From Mucilaginibacter_A sp041088075 (lineage in GTDB: Bacteria > Bacteroidota > Bacteroidia > Sphingobacteriales > Sphingobacteriaceae): 64,000 nucleotides of DNA. The position numbers were made by a program, and so were the translations under genes. Below, piece after piece: positions 8,804 through 17,567 of this stretch. Every line of letters begins with the position of its first letter. The first letter of the stretch is position 1. Location: assembly GCF_041088075.1 (NCBI RefSeq), contig NZ_JBGCVY010000069.1:39429-103428 (forward strand), given 5' to 3'. Under the pieces are notes generated by a model. It was not told where the DNA came from. It was given only the letters and a program-made list of their open reading frames with translations, and did not search any database.

Positions 8804-9085
8804 ATGAAAGCCGAATGGAACAACCAGGTTATTGCCGAAAGCGATGCTACAATTGTAGTTGAAAACAACCATTATTTCCCGCAGGAAAGTGTAAAAAAAG
8901 AATTTTTAAAGCCGTCGTCCACGCATTCAACCTGCCCGTGGAAAGGTTTGGCCTCGTATTATTATTTGGATGTTGACGGAAAGCAAAACCCGGATGCGGC
9001 CTGGTTTTATCCGGAACCAAAGGATGCGGCCAAACAAATCAAAAATTACGTAGCCTTTTGGAAAGGTGTAAAAGTTGCCCAATAA
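8804..9085 (+). CDS. DUF427 family protein
   Basis: 93 aa from the ATG giving MKAEWNNQVIAESD; an ATG at 8771 would add 11 residues lacking family similarity. Family hallmarks are the WNNQVIAESD start, NHYFPQESV, and the central TCPWKGLASYY followed by AAWFYPEP. The function of DUF427 is not established. Its 9-base distance to the next gene suggests it is the first gene of the ergothioneine operon. Confidence 0.85.
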   Translation: MKAEWNNQVIAESDATIVVENNHYFPQESVKKEFLKPSSTHSTCPWKGLASYYYLDVDGKQNPDAAWFYPEPKDAAKQIKNYVAFWKGVKVAQ

Positions 9086-9094
9086 ACACAATTA

Positions 9095-10480
9095 ATGAAA
9101 ACTTACGATGCCATAATTATCGGTTCTGGCCAGGCAGGCACGCCGCTGGCCAAAAAACTGGCCAAAGCAGGCAAAAAAACAGCGATTATTGAGAAACGGT
9201 TTGTTGGAGGAACGTGCGTAAACGATGGCTGTACGCCAACAAAAACGTTGATTGCTTCGGCCAGGATGGCTTATATGGCCACCCGAAAAGATTTGGGCGT
9301 GGAGATTAAAGATTATAAAATTGATTTCCCGGCCATCATGCAACGCAAAGAAAACATCGTTTTGAAATCCAGGAACGGCGGACAAAAAGGTTTGGAAGAA
9401 ACCGAAAACCTGGGCCTTATTTTTGGCGATGCTTCTTTTACCGGCATAAAAACAGTATCAATCAATTTAAATGATGGCGGCGAAGAAGAATTAACAGCCG
9501 GACTAATTTTTATTGATACCGGCGCCAAAACCACCATCCCCGAAATTGATGGCATAAAAACAGTACCGTATCTTACTTCAACCACCATTTTGGATTTAAA
9601 AGAATTGCCGGAAAGCCTGATCATCATCGGCGGCAATTATATCGGGTTGGAATTTGGGCAGATGTTTTCCCGCTTCGGTTCAAAAATAACAATTCTGGAA
9701 AAAGGCAAAAGGATTATGTCTAAGGAAGATGAAGACGTAAGCGAAACGGTAACACAGTTTTTAACCGAAGAAGGCATCACCATAATCAGCGATGCAGAAA
9801 TCAGCAAAGCGGAAAAATCCCCCGAAGAAAAAATCACGGTAACTATAAAAAAAGACGGCCAGCAGCAACAAGTTACCGCTTCTCATTTGCTGATTGCTGC
9901 CGGACGTTCGCCTCAAACCAAAACCCTCAACTTAGACAAAACCGGTGTTGAGGTTGACGAAAAAGGCTACATCAAAGTAAACGACAAATTAGAAACCACG
10001 GCCGAAGGAATTTATGCTATGGGCGATGTAAAACCCGGCCCGGCGTTTACGCATATCGCTTACAACGATCATTTGGTGGTGCTGAAAAACCTGTTGGAAA
10101 ATGCCAATGTTTCTATCAAAGGGCGCCCGGTTCCGTATTGCATGTTTACCGACCCCCAATTGGGCCGCATCGGTTTATCCGAAGACGAAGCCCGAAAGCA
10201 AGGTTTGGATATTAAAGTGGCAAAATTGGCAATGAGTCATGTAGCACGCGCGGTTGAAACCGATGAAACCAAAGGCTTTATGAAAGCAGTGGTTGATGCT
10301 AAAACGGACCAGGTTTTGGGTGCAACGGTTTTAGGTTACGAAGGCGGTGAAGTAATGTCGGTTCTTCAAATGGCGATGCAGGGAAAAATAACCGCACATC
10401 AACTGCGTGAAAACATTTTTGCGCATCCAACGCTATCAGAATCAATCAATAATTTGTTTATGACGATAGAAGAAGCGTAA
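9095..10480 (+). CDS. Pyridine nucleotide-disulfide oxidoreductase (mercuric reductase/Lpd-like)
   Basis: 461-aa two-dinucleotide-fold flavoenzyme. N-terminal FAD motif GSGQAGTPLA, redox-active disulfide GGTCVNDGC (Cys41, Cys46), NAD(P) motif IIGGNYIGLEFG, FAD-binding YAMGDV, and a C-terminal dimerisation domain with FAHPTLSE. The C-terminal Cys pair of true mercuric reductases is absent, so mercury detoxification is unlikely. Its place in an ergothioneine operon makes a low-molecular-weight disulfide a plausible substrate (inference). A copy of the dispersed element encodes ASFTGIKTVS near residues 113-122. Confidence 0.88.
   Translation: MKTYDAIIIGSGQAGTPLAKKLAKAGKKTAIIEKRFVGGTCVNDGCTPTKTLIASARMAYMATRKDLGVEIKDYKIDFPAIMQRKENIVLKSRNGGQKGLEETENLGLIFGDASFTGIKTVSINLNDGGEEELTAGLIFIDTGAKTTIPEIDGIKTVPYLTSTTILDLKELPESLIIIGGNYIGLEFGQMFSRFGSKITILEKGKRIMSKEDEDVSETVTQFLTEEGITIISDAEISKAEKSPEEKITVTIKKDGQQQQVTASHLLIAAGRSPQTKTLNLDKTGVEVDEKGYIKVNDKLETTAEGIYAMGDVKPGPAFTHIAYNDHLVVLKNLLENANVSIKGRPVPYCMFTDPQLGRIGLSEDEARKQGLDIKVAKLAMSHVARAVETDETKGFMKAVVDAKTDQVLGATVLGYEGGEVMSVLQMAMQGKITAHQLRENIFAHPTLSESINNLFMTIEEA
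9429..9458 (+). repeat. In-frame dispersed element in the oxidoreductase gene
   Basis: ATGCTTCTTTTA, CCGGCA, TAAAAACAGTAT. Translated as part of DASFTGIKTVS. Confidence 0.8.
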
Positions 10481-10489
10481 ATTGCTTTT

Positions 10490-11446
10490 ATGATTGTAGC
10501 CGAACACCTGCGCAAAGATTTTGGTAAAACTGCTGCGGTTGACGATATTTCTTTCGAGGTGAAAGAAGGCGAAACGCTGGTACTTTTAGGCACAAGCGGC
10601 TGCGGAAAAACAACCACGCTGAAAATGATCAACCGGCTGACGGAACCTTCGGGCGGACGGATCAGCGTAAATGGAAAAGATGTTTTAGAACAAAACCCCG
10701 ACGAGTTGCGGCGAGGAATCGGTTATGTGTTGCAGAACAACGGCTTGTTTCCGCATTATTCTGTGGCCGAGAATATGGCGATCGTTCCGAAATTATTGAA
10801 ATGGGACCAACAGAAAATCTCCCAAAGAACTAAAACTTTGCTGGAAAAACTGCATCTTCCCGAAAAATATTTAGCCTTATATCCAAACGAATTAAGTGGC
10901 GGCCAGCAGCAACGCGTTGGCTTGGCGCGCGCTTTAATGGCCGATCCGCCGGTATTGTTGATGGACGAAGCTTTTGGCGCTTTGGATCCGATTACGCGTT
11001 CGGCAATCCGCAAAGAGTTTAAACAGTTGGACGAGTTTAAGCGGAAAACCATCGTGATGGTTACGCATGATGTGCAGGAAGCTTTTGAAATGGCCGACCG
11101 GATTTGCCTGATGGATGCCGGAAAAATCAAACAAATTGGCACGCCTGCCGAACTGCTTTTTAATCCTGCCGATGCTTTTGTCGCTTCTTTTTTGGATGAC
11201 CAGCGTTTTCAGTTGGAGTTGAAAGCCGTTTCGTTAAATGACCTTTGGGAACGTCATGCTTCTTTTACCGGCATAAAATCAGTGCCTTTTGTTTCTTCGG
11301 AAAGCAGTGTTTGGGAAACAGTTTCTATCATTCAAAAAAATAATTTAAAGCAAATCAGCATTCATCAACCCAAAACCGATAGCTGGAAACAAACCAGTTT
11401 AAAAGAATTAATGGATGCTTTTTTTACCCTGCAAAAATCAGCATGA
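10490..11446 (+). CDS. egtV: ABC transporter ATPase of the EgtV/OpuCA type
   Basis: 318-aa ATP-hydrolysing subunit of an osmoprotectant/ergothioneine-type importer. Walker A GTSGCGKTT (residues 34-42), Q-loop LQNNGLFPH, signature LSGGQQQR, Walker B VLLMDEAFGALD and the switch His in MVTHDVQEAF are present. The C-terminal part after the ATPase core is short and divergent, and carries the repeat-encoded HASFTGIKSV near residue 256. The stop overlaps the start of the permease by 4 bases. The Egt assignment rests on the adjacent egtB and egtD; OpuC-like choline or betaine transport is the alternative. Confidence 0.82.
   Translation: MIVAEHLRKDFGKTAAVDDISFEVKEGETLVLLGTSGCGKTTTLKMINRLTEPSGGRISVNGKDVLEQNPDELRRGIGYVLQNNGLFPHYSVAENMAIVPKLLKWDQQKISQRTKTLLEKLHLPEKYLALYPNELSGGQQQRVGLARALMADPPVLLMDEAFGALDPITRSAIRKEFKQLDEFKRKTIVMVTHDVQEAFEMADRICLMDAGKIKQIGTPAELLFNPADAFVASFLDDQRFQLELKAVSLNDLWERHASFTGIKSVPFVSSESSVWETVSIIQKNNLKQISIHQPKTDSWKQTSLKELMDAFFTLQKSA
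11256..11284 (+). repeat. In-frame dispersed element in the ABC ATPase gene
   Basis: ATGCTTCTTTTA, CCGGCA, TAAAATCAGTG. Encodes ASFTGIKSV, almost the same peptide as in the preceding oxidoreductase. Confidence 0.8.
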
Positions 11447-13014
11447 ACAACCAGCAGCAAAGTTTATGGCAATTTATGCGGCAGGAACACGAAAAATTGT
11501 TGCAGCAAACCATCGAACATTTGGGCCTGACGTTTACGTCGTTGTTGCTCGCCATCTTAATCGGTTTGCCGCTGGGGATTTGGATTGCGCGTAAAAAACA
11601 ATTTGCCGGCAGCGTTCTGGGTTTTGCCGGTGTGCTGCAAACTATTCCAAGCATTGCGCTGCTGGGTTTTATGATCCCGCTGTTGGGCATCGGCCCAAAA
11701 CCAGCTATTGTTGCACTGTTTTTATACGCGCTGCTGCCCATCATCCGCAATACGTTTACCGGCATCAGCGAAGTAAATGCCACGGTAAAAGAAGCAGCGC
11801 GCGGCATGGGCATGAGCAGTTGGCAAATATTGTTCAAGGTAGAATTGCCACTGGCGATGCCGGTTTTGCTGGCCGGAATACGCACGGCAACCGTGATCAA
11901 TGTTGGCGTGGCCACGTTAGCGGCTTTCATCGCGGCCGGTGGTTTGGGCGAATTTATTTTCGGCGGCATTTCCCTCAACAACACCAACATGATTTTGGCT
12001 GGTGCCATTCCGGCAGCTTTGCTGGCCATAATTTTAGATTTTTTGCTCTCGCGGATACAAAACCTCAGCTTTAAAAAAATCAAGGTTTTTTTGTGGCTGC
12101 TGCCGGTTGCCATGCTTCTTTTATCGTCCTTTTATTTTATTCCGAATTTGGGAAAAGGCAAATTGCTGGCCGGTTTTACGCCCGAATTTATGGGCAGAAG
12201 AGATGGTGATTTAGGTTTACGTGAAATCTATGGCTTAAAAATCAAAACCGTTGTCATCAGCGATGCCGTAATGTATAAAGCGGCTTTTGAAAAGCATTTG
12301 GATGTGATCAGCGGTTACAGTACAGACGGTCGGTTAAAAGCTTTCGATTTAACGATTTTGGAAGACAACAAGCACATTTTTCCGCCTTATTATTGTGCGC
12401 CGGTAGTTCGGAAAGATGCCTTGCAAAAATTCCCGGAACTGGAAAAAACGTTAAATTTATTGTCGGGAACGATCAACGATTCCATCATGACGGATTTAAA
12501 CTACAAAGTGGATTACCTCAAGCAATCGCCCGAAAAAGTAGCACACGATTTTTTGGTGAAACAGCAACTTTTTCGCCCTTCCCGGAACGGAAAAAACGGG
12601 ACGGTGCGCATTGGCTCCAAAATTTTTGGTGAACAATATATTTTAGCAGCGATGTATGCCGATCTGATCCAAGGCTACACCAATTATGCCGTTGCCACAA
12701 AAACCGGTTTAGGCGGAACGAAGATTTGTTTTGATGCTTTGACCAACAACCAGATTGATTTTTATCCCGAATACACCGGCACTGGTTTGCTCGTGATCTT
12801 GCAGCCTCCGCAAAAAACCACCGATTCCATTAGCGGCAGCAAACCCAAAGTATATAATTTTGTTAAAAAGATGTTTGAACAGCAATATGCGCTGGAATGG
12901 CTGAAACCGATTGGTTTTAACAACGCTTACGCTTTAATGATGCGCAGTAAACAAGCGCGCGGACTTCATATCAAAACAATTTCCGATCTAAAAAAATACC
13001 TGCAAAAAGAGTAG
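11443..13014 (+). CDS. egtU: ABC permease fused to a circularly permuted substrate-binding domain (EgtU-like)
   Basis: 523 aa. Residues 1-235 are a BPD_transp_1 permease with EAA-type loop (EAARGMGMSSWQ) and a final membrane helix. A binding domain of the OpuAC/EgtUC family follows, but its halves are in reverse order. Residues 243-375 (GFTPEFMGRRDG, GYSTDGR, LEDNKHIFPPY, VRKD, LNYKVD) are normally the second half. Residues 388-523 (RIGSKIFGEQYI, GLGGTKICFDAL, YPEYTGTG, GFNNAYAL, TISDL) are normally the first half. The protein stops just after SDL, where the usual chain would continue into the GF..EF segment. The junction is RPSRNGKNGT. Neighbouring egtB/egtD point to ergothioneine import. 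Confidence 0.85.
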   Translation: MNNQQQSLWQFMRQEHEKLLQQTIEHLGLTFTSLLLAILIGLPLGIWIARKKQFAGSVLGFAGVLQTIPSIALLGFMIPLLGIGPKPAIVALFLYALLPIIRNTFTGISEVNATVKEAARGMGMSSWQILFKVELPLAMPVLLAGIRTATVINVGVATLAAFIAAGGLGEFIFGGISLNNTNMILAGAIPAALLAIILDFLLSRIQNLSFKKIKVFLWLLPVAMLLLSSFYFIPNLGKGKLLAGFTPEFMGRRDGDLGLREIYGLKIKTVVISDAVMYKAAFEKHLDVISGYSTDGRLKAFDLTILEDNKHIFPPYYCAPVVRKDALQKFPELEKTLNLLSGTINDSIMTDLNYKVDYLKQSPEKVAHDFLVKQQLFRPSRNGKNGTVRIGSKIFGEQYILAAMYADLIQGYTNYAVATKTGLGGTKICFDALTNNQIDFYPEYTGTGLLVILQPPQKTTDSISGSKPKVYNFVKKMFEQQYALEWLKPIGFNNAYALMMRSKQARGLHIKTISDLKKYLQKE

Positions 13015-13015
13015 C

Positions 13016-14164
13016 ATGAATTTATTACAAGCCTACGAAACCGTCCGCCAGCGGTCAAAACAAATCTGTGCGCCGCTGCAAACCGAAGATTACGTGGTGC
13101 AGCCGATACCGGATGTGAGTCCGCCAAAATGGCATTTAGGGCATACCACCTGGTTTTTTGAAACCTTTGTCCTCAAACCCAATGTTGTTGGCTACCAGGA
13201 ATTTAACCCGGATTATAACTACGTTTTCAATAGTTATTACGAAACGGTTGGCGCACGTGTCATCCGGACCAACCGTGGTAATTTGAGCCGGCCAACCGTT
13301 CAGGAAGTTTACGCCTACCGGGATTATGTGGACGAGGCGATGGAAAAGCTGCTTTCTTGTCCTGTTTCCCCGGAACTGCAGGAATTGCTGACCTTGGGTT
13401 TTTACCACGAAGAGCAGCACCAGGAATTGTTGTGGACGGATATCAAATACATTTTGGGCCACAACCCTTTGTTTCCGGCGTATGCCGAGCAATATCCGCA
13501 GGGAGAGAACTTTGACGGCGATACTGTTTTTATCCCTATAAAATCAGGCTTGTACCAGATTGGGCACAAAGGCGACGGTTTTTATTTTGATAACGAACTG
13601 GGCCGGCATACCGTTTTTTTGCATGATTTTGAGATCAGTAACACATTGGTGAGCAATGAGGAATACCTGGAATTTATCAACGATGGCGGTTATCAAAACT
13701 TCCGTTTCTGGCACGCAGAAGGCTGGGACTGGGTAAAAAACAACGAAATCAAAGCACTGCTTTACTGGCACCAGATGGATGGCGAATGGTTCAATTATAC
13801 GTTAGGCGGATTAAAACCCGTAAAACCGGAAGAACCGGTTTGCCACGTCAGTTTTTATGAAGCCGCTGCTTTTGCCGCCTGGAAAGGGTTTCGTTTGCCA
13901 ACCGAATTTGAGTGGGAAGTTGCTGCCAAACAATTAAATTGGGGCAGCCGCTGGGAGTGGACCAACAGTGCCTACTTGCCTTATCCCGGTTTTATTACCG
14001 CGCCCGGTGCCATCGGCGAGTACAACGGCAAGTTTATGGTGAACCAGATGGTGCTACGCGGCGCTTCTGTTGTTACTTCGCCAAACCACAGCCGTAAAAC
14101 CTATCGTAATTTTTTTCAAACCAATGCGCGCTGGCAATACACCGGCATCCGCTTGGCCAAATAA
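13016..14164 (+). CDS. egtB: Ergothioneine biosynthesis protein EgtB (iron-dependent sulfoxide synthase)
   Basis: 382 aa, begins 1 base after the transporter stop. EgtB joins hercynine to a thiol donor (gamma-glutamylcysteine or cysteine) using oxygen and iron. An N-terminal DinB-like helical domain provides likely iron ligands: KWHLGHTTWFFE (residues 39-50) and HEEQHQE (131-137, with His131 and His135 spaced as in known EgtB). An FGE-sulfatase domain follows (FYEAAAFAAWKGFRLPTEFEWE, ending NFFQTNARWQYTGIRLA). The substrate thiol cannot be told from sequence alone. Confidence 0.93.
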   Translation: MNLLQAYETVRQRSKQICAPLQTEDYVVQPIPDVSPPKWHLGHTTWFFETFVLKPNVVGYQEFNPDYNYVFNSYYETVGARVIRTNRGNLSRPTVQEVYAYRDYVDEAMEKLLSCPVSPELQELLTLGFYHEEQHQELLWTDIKYILGHNPLFPAYAEQYPQGENFDGDTVFIPIKSGLYQIGHKGDGFYFDNELGRHTVFLHDFEISNTLVSNEEYLEFINDGGYQNFRFWHAEGWDWVKNNEIKALLYWHQMDGEWFNYTLGGLKPVKPEEPVCHVSFYEAAAFAAWKGFRLPTEFEWEVAAKQLNWGSRWEWTNSAYLPYPGFITAPGAIGEYNGKFMVNQMVLRGASVVTSPNHSRKTYRNFFQTNARWQYTGIRLAK

Positions 14165-14174
14165 TTTTATCCCG

Positions 14175-15173
14175 ATGAACCCTGATACTTTTACCCAATC
14201 TGTTCCTGAACCATTTCCTGCCGAAACAAAAACACAAAGCTCTTTTTACCGAGATGTGCTTGCCGGTTTAACCGCTTCCCCCAAAAAGCTGCAATCCAAA
14301 TATTTCTACGATGCGGCGGGCGATAAACTGTTCCAGGAAATTATGAACTGCCCGGAATATTACCTCACCAACTGCGAAATGGAGATATTTTCGGAACAGA
14401 CCGCAGTTTTGGCACAAACTTTAACTAATCGTTTTGAGGCTTTCGATTTGATTGAGCTGGGTGCAGGCGATGCCACAAAATCAATTTACCTGCTGCAGTA
14501 TTTGCTGGAGCAAAAGGTTGATTTTACGTATTTGCCGATTGATATTTCTTCCAATGTAATCGGGCAATTGGGGCAAAACCTGCCGCAAAAACTGCCGGGC
14601 CTGCACATGCGCGGTTTAAACGGCGACTATTTTGATATGCTAAAAGAAGCATCGCAGCTTTCATTGCGCCCAAAAGTGGTGTTGTTTATGGGATCCAACA
14701 TCGGAAATATGCCGGTAAAAGAAGCACAGGAATTTTGCCAGGCAATGCGCCATCAACTATCACCTAACGACTTACTGATTATCGGTTTTGATCTCAAAAA
14801 AAACCCGAAAACGATTTTGGCTGCTTATAACGATGCGGCTGGAATCACTAAAAACTTCAACCTCAATTTATTAAAACGGATAAACCGCGAACTGGAAGCC
14901 GATTTTGATTTGAATCAGTTTGACCATTATCCAACTTACAATCCCGAGACCGGTGCCTGCAAAAGTTATTTGGTCAGCTTAAAAAAGCAACAAGTGAAGT
15001 TGGGCGAACATTTGATTGCGTTTGAAGAAAACGAACTGATTGACATGGAAGTTTCGCAAAAATACAACCTGCAGGAAACGGACGCGCTGGCAAAGCAAGC
15101 TGGTTTTGAACCTATTGCGCATTTTTTTGATGGTAAAAAGTGGTTTGTGGATGCGCTTTGGGAGTGTGTTTAG
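14175..15173 (+). CDS. egtD: L-histidine N-alpha-methyltransferase EgtD
   Basis: 332 aa. It trimethylates histidine to hercynine with SAM, the first step of ergothioneine synthesis. Family marks are KYFYDAAGDKLFQEI, CPEYYLTNCE, the SAM loop ELGAGDATKS, FMGSNIGN and GFDLKKNP. The open frame extends 105 bases back into egtB, but MNPDTFTQ, 10 bases after the egtB stop, is the natural start. It is the last gene of the operon. Confidence 0.93.
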   Translation: MNPDTFTQSVPEPFPAETKTQSSFYRDVLAGLTASPKKLQSKYFYDAAGDKLFQEIMNCPEYYLTNCEMEIFSEQTAVLAQTLTNRFEAFDLIELGAGDATKSIYLLQYLLEQKVDFTYLPIDISSNVIGQLGQNLPQKLPGLHMRGLNGDYFDMLKEASQLSLRPKVVLFMGSNIGNMPVKEAQEFCQAMRHQLSPNDLLIIGFDLKKNPKTILAAYNDAAGITKNFNLNLLKRINRELEADFDLNQFDHYPTYNPETGACKSYLVSLKKQQVKLGEHLIAFEENELIDMEVSQKYNLQETDALAKQAGFEPIAHFFDGKKWFVDALWECV

Positions 15174-15195
15174 AAGGAATAGTAAGCTTTGACTT

Positions 15196-15361
15196 TTAGA
15201 GCCTGTTTAAATTTATACAAGTAAAAATGGCAATGCTTCTTTTACCGTATAAAAATTGGTGTTTGCATCAATTTAAATAAATCAAGAACTTGATGTTTAC
15301 TGTTTTTTAAGGGGATAAAAGAAGTATGGAAAAATTCGACAAAATTTAAACAGGCTCTTAA
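15196..15361. mobile_element. MITE-like element, copy 1 (IS5/IS1031-type ends suspected)
   Basis: About 166 bp non-coding element. Terminal inverted repeats are GAGCCTGTTTAAATTT at the left and its inverse complement AAATTTAAACAGGCTC at the right, flanked by a TTA direct repeat (15196-15198, 15358-15360). A 3-bp TNA duplication with GAG ends is what the IS1031 group of IS5 produces. Inside lies an inverted pair of the dispersed element: forward at 15234, reverse ending near 15327. Copy 2 is at 20685-20852. Confidence 0.8.
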
Positions 15362-15443
15362 TGTTTGAATAAATGTATTTTAGAAATTAAATAGAACTTT
15401 ATTACAATTTGGTATAGAACGTTAAATACAAATCAGCACAAAG

Positions 15444-16019
15444 ATGATTTCTTCACCATTGATTCAACGTATTAATCACGTCGCACCACTTTCCAAAGAA
15501 CTGGAAGAATGTATTGTTGCCAGCTTAAAAGAAGAAGAATTTTGCAAGCGTGATTTATTGTTGAAAGAAGGACAAATAGCCAGGCAGATTTACTTTATTC
15601 AAAAAGGTTTTTGCCGGGCTTTTTATTCGAAAGAGGATAAAGAATACACCACTTGGTTTATGGGCGAAGGCGATATTATGATTTCCGTTTATAGTTTTTT
15701 TACCCAGCGGCCTTCCGTAGAAAGCATCGAAGTTTTGCAAGACGCAACTTTCCTTTCCATGTCATGGCAGCAATTGCAAAAAATCTACCATGATTTCCCT
15801 GAGTTTAACCTTTTTGGCCGGATCATCACCGAGCAATACTATATTAAGAGTGAAGAGCGAGCCATTGCTTTACGCACTTTATCTGCCAAAGACCGGTATG
15901 AAAATTTATTAAAAACTTACCCCAACATTCTTCAAAAAGCATCTTTAGGACAAATTGCATCACATTTAGGCATGAATCTGGAAACTTTAAGCAGAATTAG
16001 GGCAAAAGTTGTTTTTTGA
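15444..16019 (+). CDS. Crp/Fnr family transcriptional regulator
   Basis: 191 aa. An N-terminal cyclic-nucleotide-binding-like beta-barrel (KEGQIARQIYFIQKGFCRAFY) is followed by a C-terminal helix-turn-helix (ASLGQIASHLGMNLETLSRIR). It lacks the PRER-type cAMP-binding loop, as is common for Bacteroidota members, so the ligand is unknown. The MITE lies in its upstream region, 82 bases before the start. Possible targets are the downstream lipoprotein or the upstream egt operon, but no operator was identified. Confidence 0.85.
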   Translation: MISSPLIQRINHVAPLSKELEECIVASLKEEEFCKRDLLLKEGQIARQIYFIQKGFCRAFYSKEDKEYTTWFMGEGDIMISVYSFFTQRPSVESIEVLQDATFLSMSWQQLQKIYHDFPEFNLFGRIITEQYYIKSEERAIALRTLSAKDRYENLLKTYPNILQKASLGQIASHLGMNLETLSRIRAKVVF

Positions 16020-16082
16020 CTTTTGTCAAAATTATTGTGATTTCTTTTCTGTCATTTTAAATCAAATTAATTAAAAGACATT

Positions 16083-17555
16083 ATGAAAAAAAATTACATC
16101 TCCCTGCGGCATATCATAGCCCTTGTGCTTTTGCTTGCCGCCTTTACTATTAATAGCTGTCGAAAAGAATCAACCCAAACAGACCCAACAGCTTCTGAAG
16201 ATGCCAAACTAATTGCAGATGCCAAAACTTACTTTGAAAGCAGTGGCCTGAAAACAGGTTCGGTAAAAGCCAATGCGTTAAATGCTTATAAAACACCTAT
16301 CCAATTATTGACCAAAACCATAAATTGGGATTCTGCCTATACCCAAACCATCTCTACAGGTAAAATAGTTGTGCTGCCGGTACATTATAAAGAAAACAGT
16401 TATATGAAGGTGGGCGTAAACGAATTGCCTTTAAGCTCGTTGACACGTCTGTTTATTTACAAAAACAAAAAAGGGGTTATGTGCACAGAAGTGGTAACGC
16501 GTATACCTGATACCACTTGCCTTAACAACAGGGGCAGGGACAGGCCTTTTTCGGGCATAATCAATGTTTGGGACTGGCATGGTAATTTCATTAAGGGCTA
16601 CAGTATCAAGAATGGCACCGAAAAACACTTGGGCGCACCCGATTATACAGCCAACAGTAGCAGCCCACTTAAAGCAATGAATCTTAAAACGGATGCCTAT
16701 GACGAAATATGCGTTACGGAACCATATGGGGTTTGTGTTTCCGTAGATGGAGGGCTAACATGGTACTGCCATGATCAGGGATATTATCTGCAATGCACAA
16801 TCAGTTGGATAGACTTTGGCGATGGTACTGGTAGCGGGCCTACCGGGGTAGATTATAGTGGCGGCGGAGGTGGCAGTGTTGGCAGCTCAAGCCCTACTCT
16901 TTCATCTACTGATATTGCAAATTCTACCTATGTTAATGATGGAAAGCCTACAATTGATCCAGTTAAATATTTCAATTGTTTTAATGATGGGAAAACCGCA
17001 AGCCAGTATAAAATGACTTTATATGTTAATCAACCATCACCGGGAACTAATGCCCCATATGCGATTGCTACTTACGCACAAGGACATTGGGAATTACCAG
17101 ATGGAAAATGGTTTGATGTAGGGCATACGTTCGTAGGATTTGAAAAAATAAATACCGACGGAACATCTGTTACACAAGTTATGGGCTTTTATCCTGGAGG
17201 AAATGGTATTTATTCTAAAGGAGTTATAAAAGATGATAGCAATCATCCATATGACGTTAGCTATACCTCTTCGGTAAATGCATCACAATTTAATGCGGCT
17301 TTACAACTTGTAGTTGATAACGGTAATTTAGCTCAATATCAACTTTCTGTAAATTCGATTCTTGGAATAAACGAATATAATTGTACGGATGCCGCCATAC
17401 ATTGGATGTGGCAAGCAAACGTCAATGTACCAAATGGGGCACCAAATGGATCATTAAATACATCGCCTGGTCAATACGGGCAAGACTTACTTTCAATGCC
17501 AGGAGTTAGTACTACCTCTTCTCAAGCACCAAGCAGTCATGGAGCCTGTAATTAA
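16083..17555 (+). CDS. Lipoprotein with glycine linker and toxin-like C-terminal domain
   Basis: 490 aa. Signal peptide with lipobox ending at Cys26 (FTINSC). Residues 35-245 form a Cys-containing N-terminal region I cannot assign. A GGGGGSVGSSS linker (260-270) leads to a distinct C-terminal domain (about 275-490). That domain has GHTFVGFE (His348) and YNCTDAAIHW (Cys434), the His-before-Cys order of permuted NlpC/P60-like folds. The DNA becomes visibly more AT-rich after the linker. Conserved front, linker, variable end and small membrane proteins immediately downstream recall polymorphic toxins with immunity genes (inference). Confidence 0.6.
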   Translation: MKKNYISLRHIIALVLLLAAFTINSCRKESTQTDPTASEDAKLIADAKTYFESSGLKTGSVKANALNAYKTPIQLLTKTINWDSAYTQTISTGKIVVLPVHYKENSYMKVGVNELPLSSLTRLFIYKNKKGVMCTEVVTRIPDTTCLNNRGRDRPFSGIINVWDWHGNFIKGYSIKNGTEKHLGAPDYTANSSSPLKAMNLKTDAYDEICVTEPYGVCVSVDGGLTWYCHDQGYYLQCTISWIDFGDGTGSGPTGVDYSGGGGGSVGSSSPTLSSTDIANSTYVNDGKPTIDPVKYFNCFNDGKTASQYKMTLYVNQPSPGTNAPYAIATYAQGHWELPDGKWFDVGHTFVGFEKINTDGTSVTQVMGFYPGGNGIYSKGVIKDDSNHPYDVSYTSSVNASQFNAALQLVVDNGNLAQYQLSVNSILGINEYNCTDAAIHWMWQANVNVPNGAPNGSLNTSPGQYGQDLLSMPGVSTTSSQAPSSHGACN

Positions 17556-17567
17556 AACTAATATGTT

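Noticed and set aside
9095..10480. Calling the flavoenzyme a mercuric reductase MerA
   Set aside because: It has the CxxxxC centre but lacks the C-terminal vicinal cysteines and any mer genes nearby.
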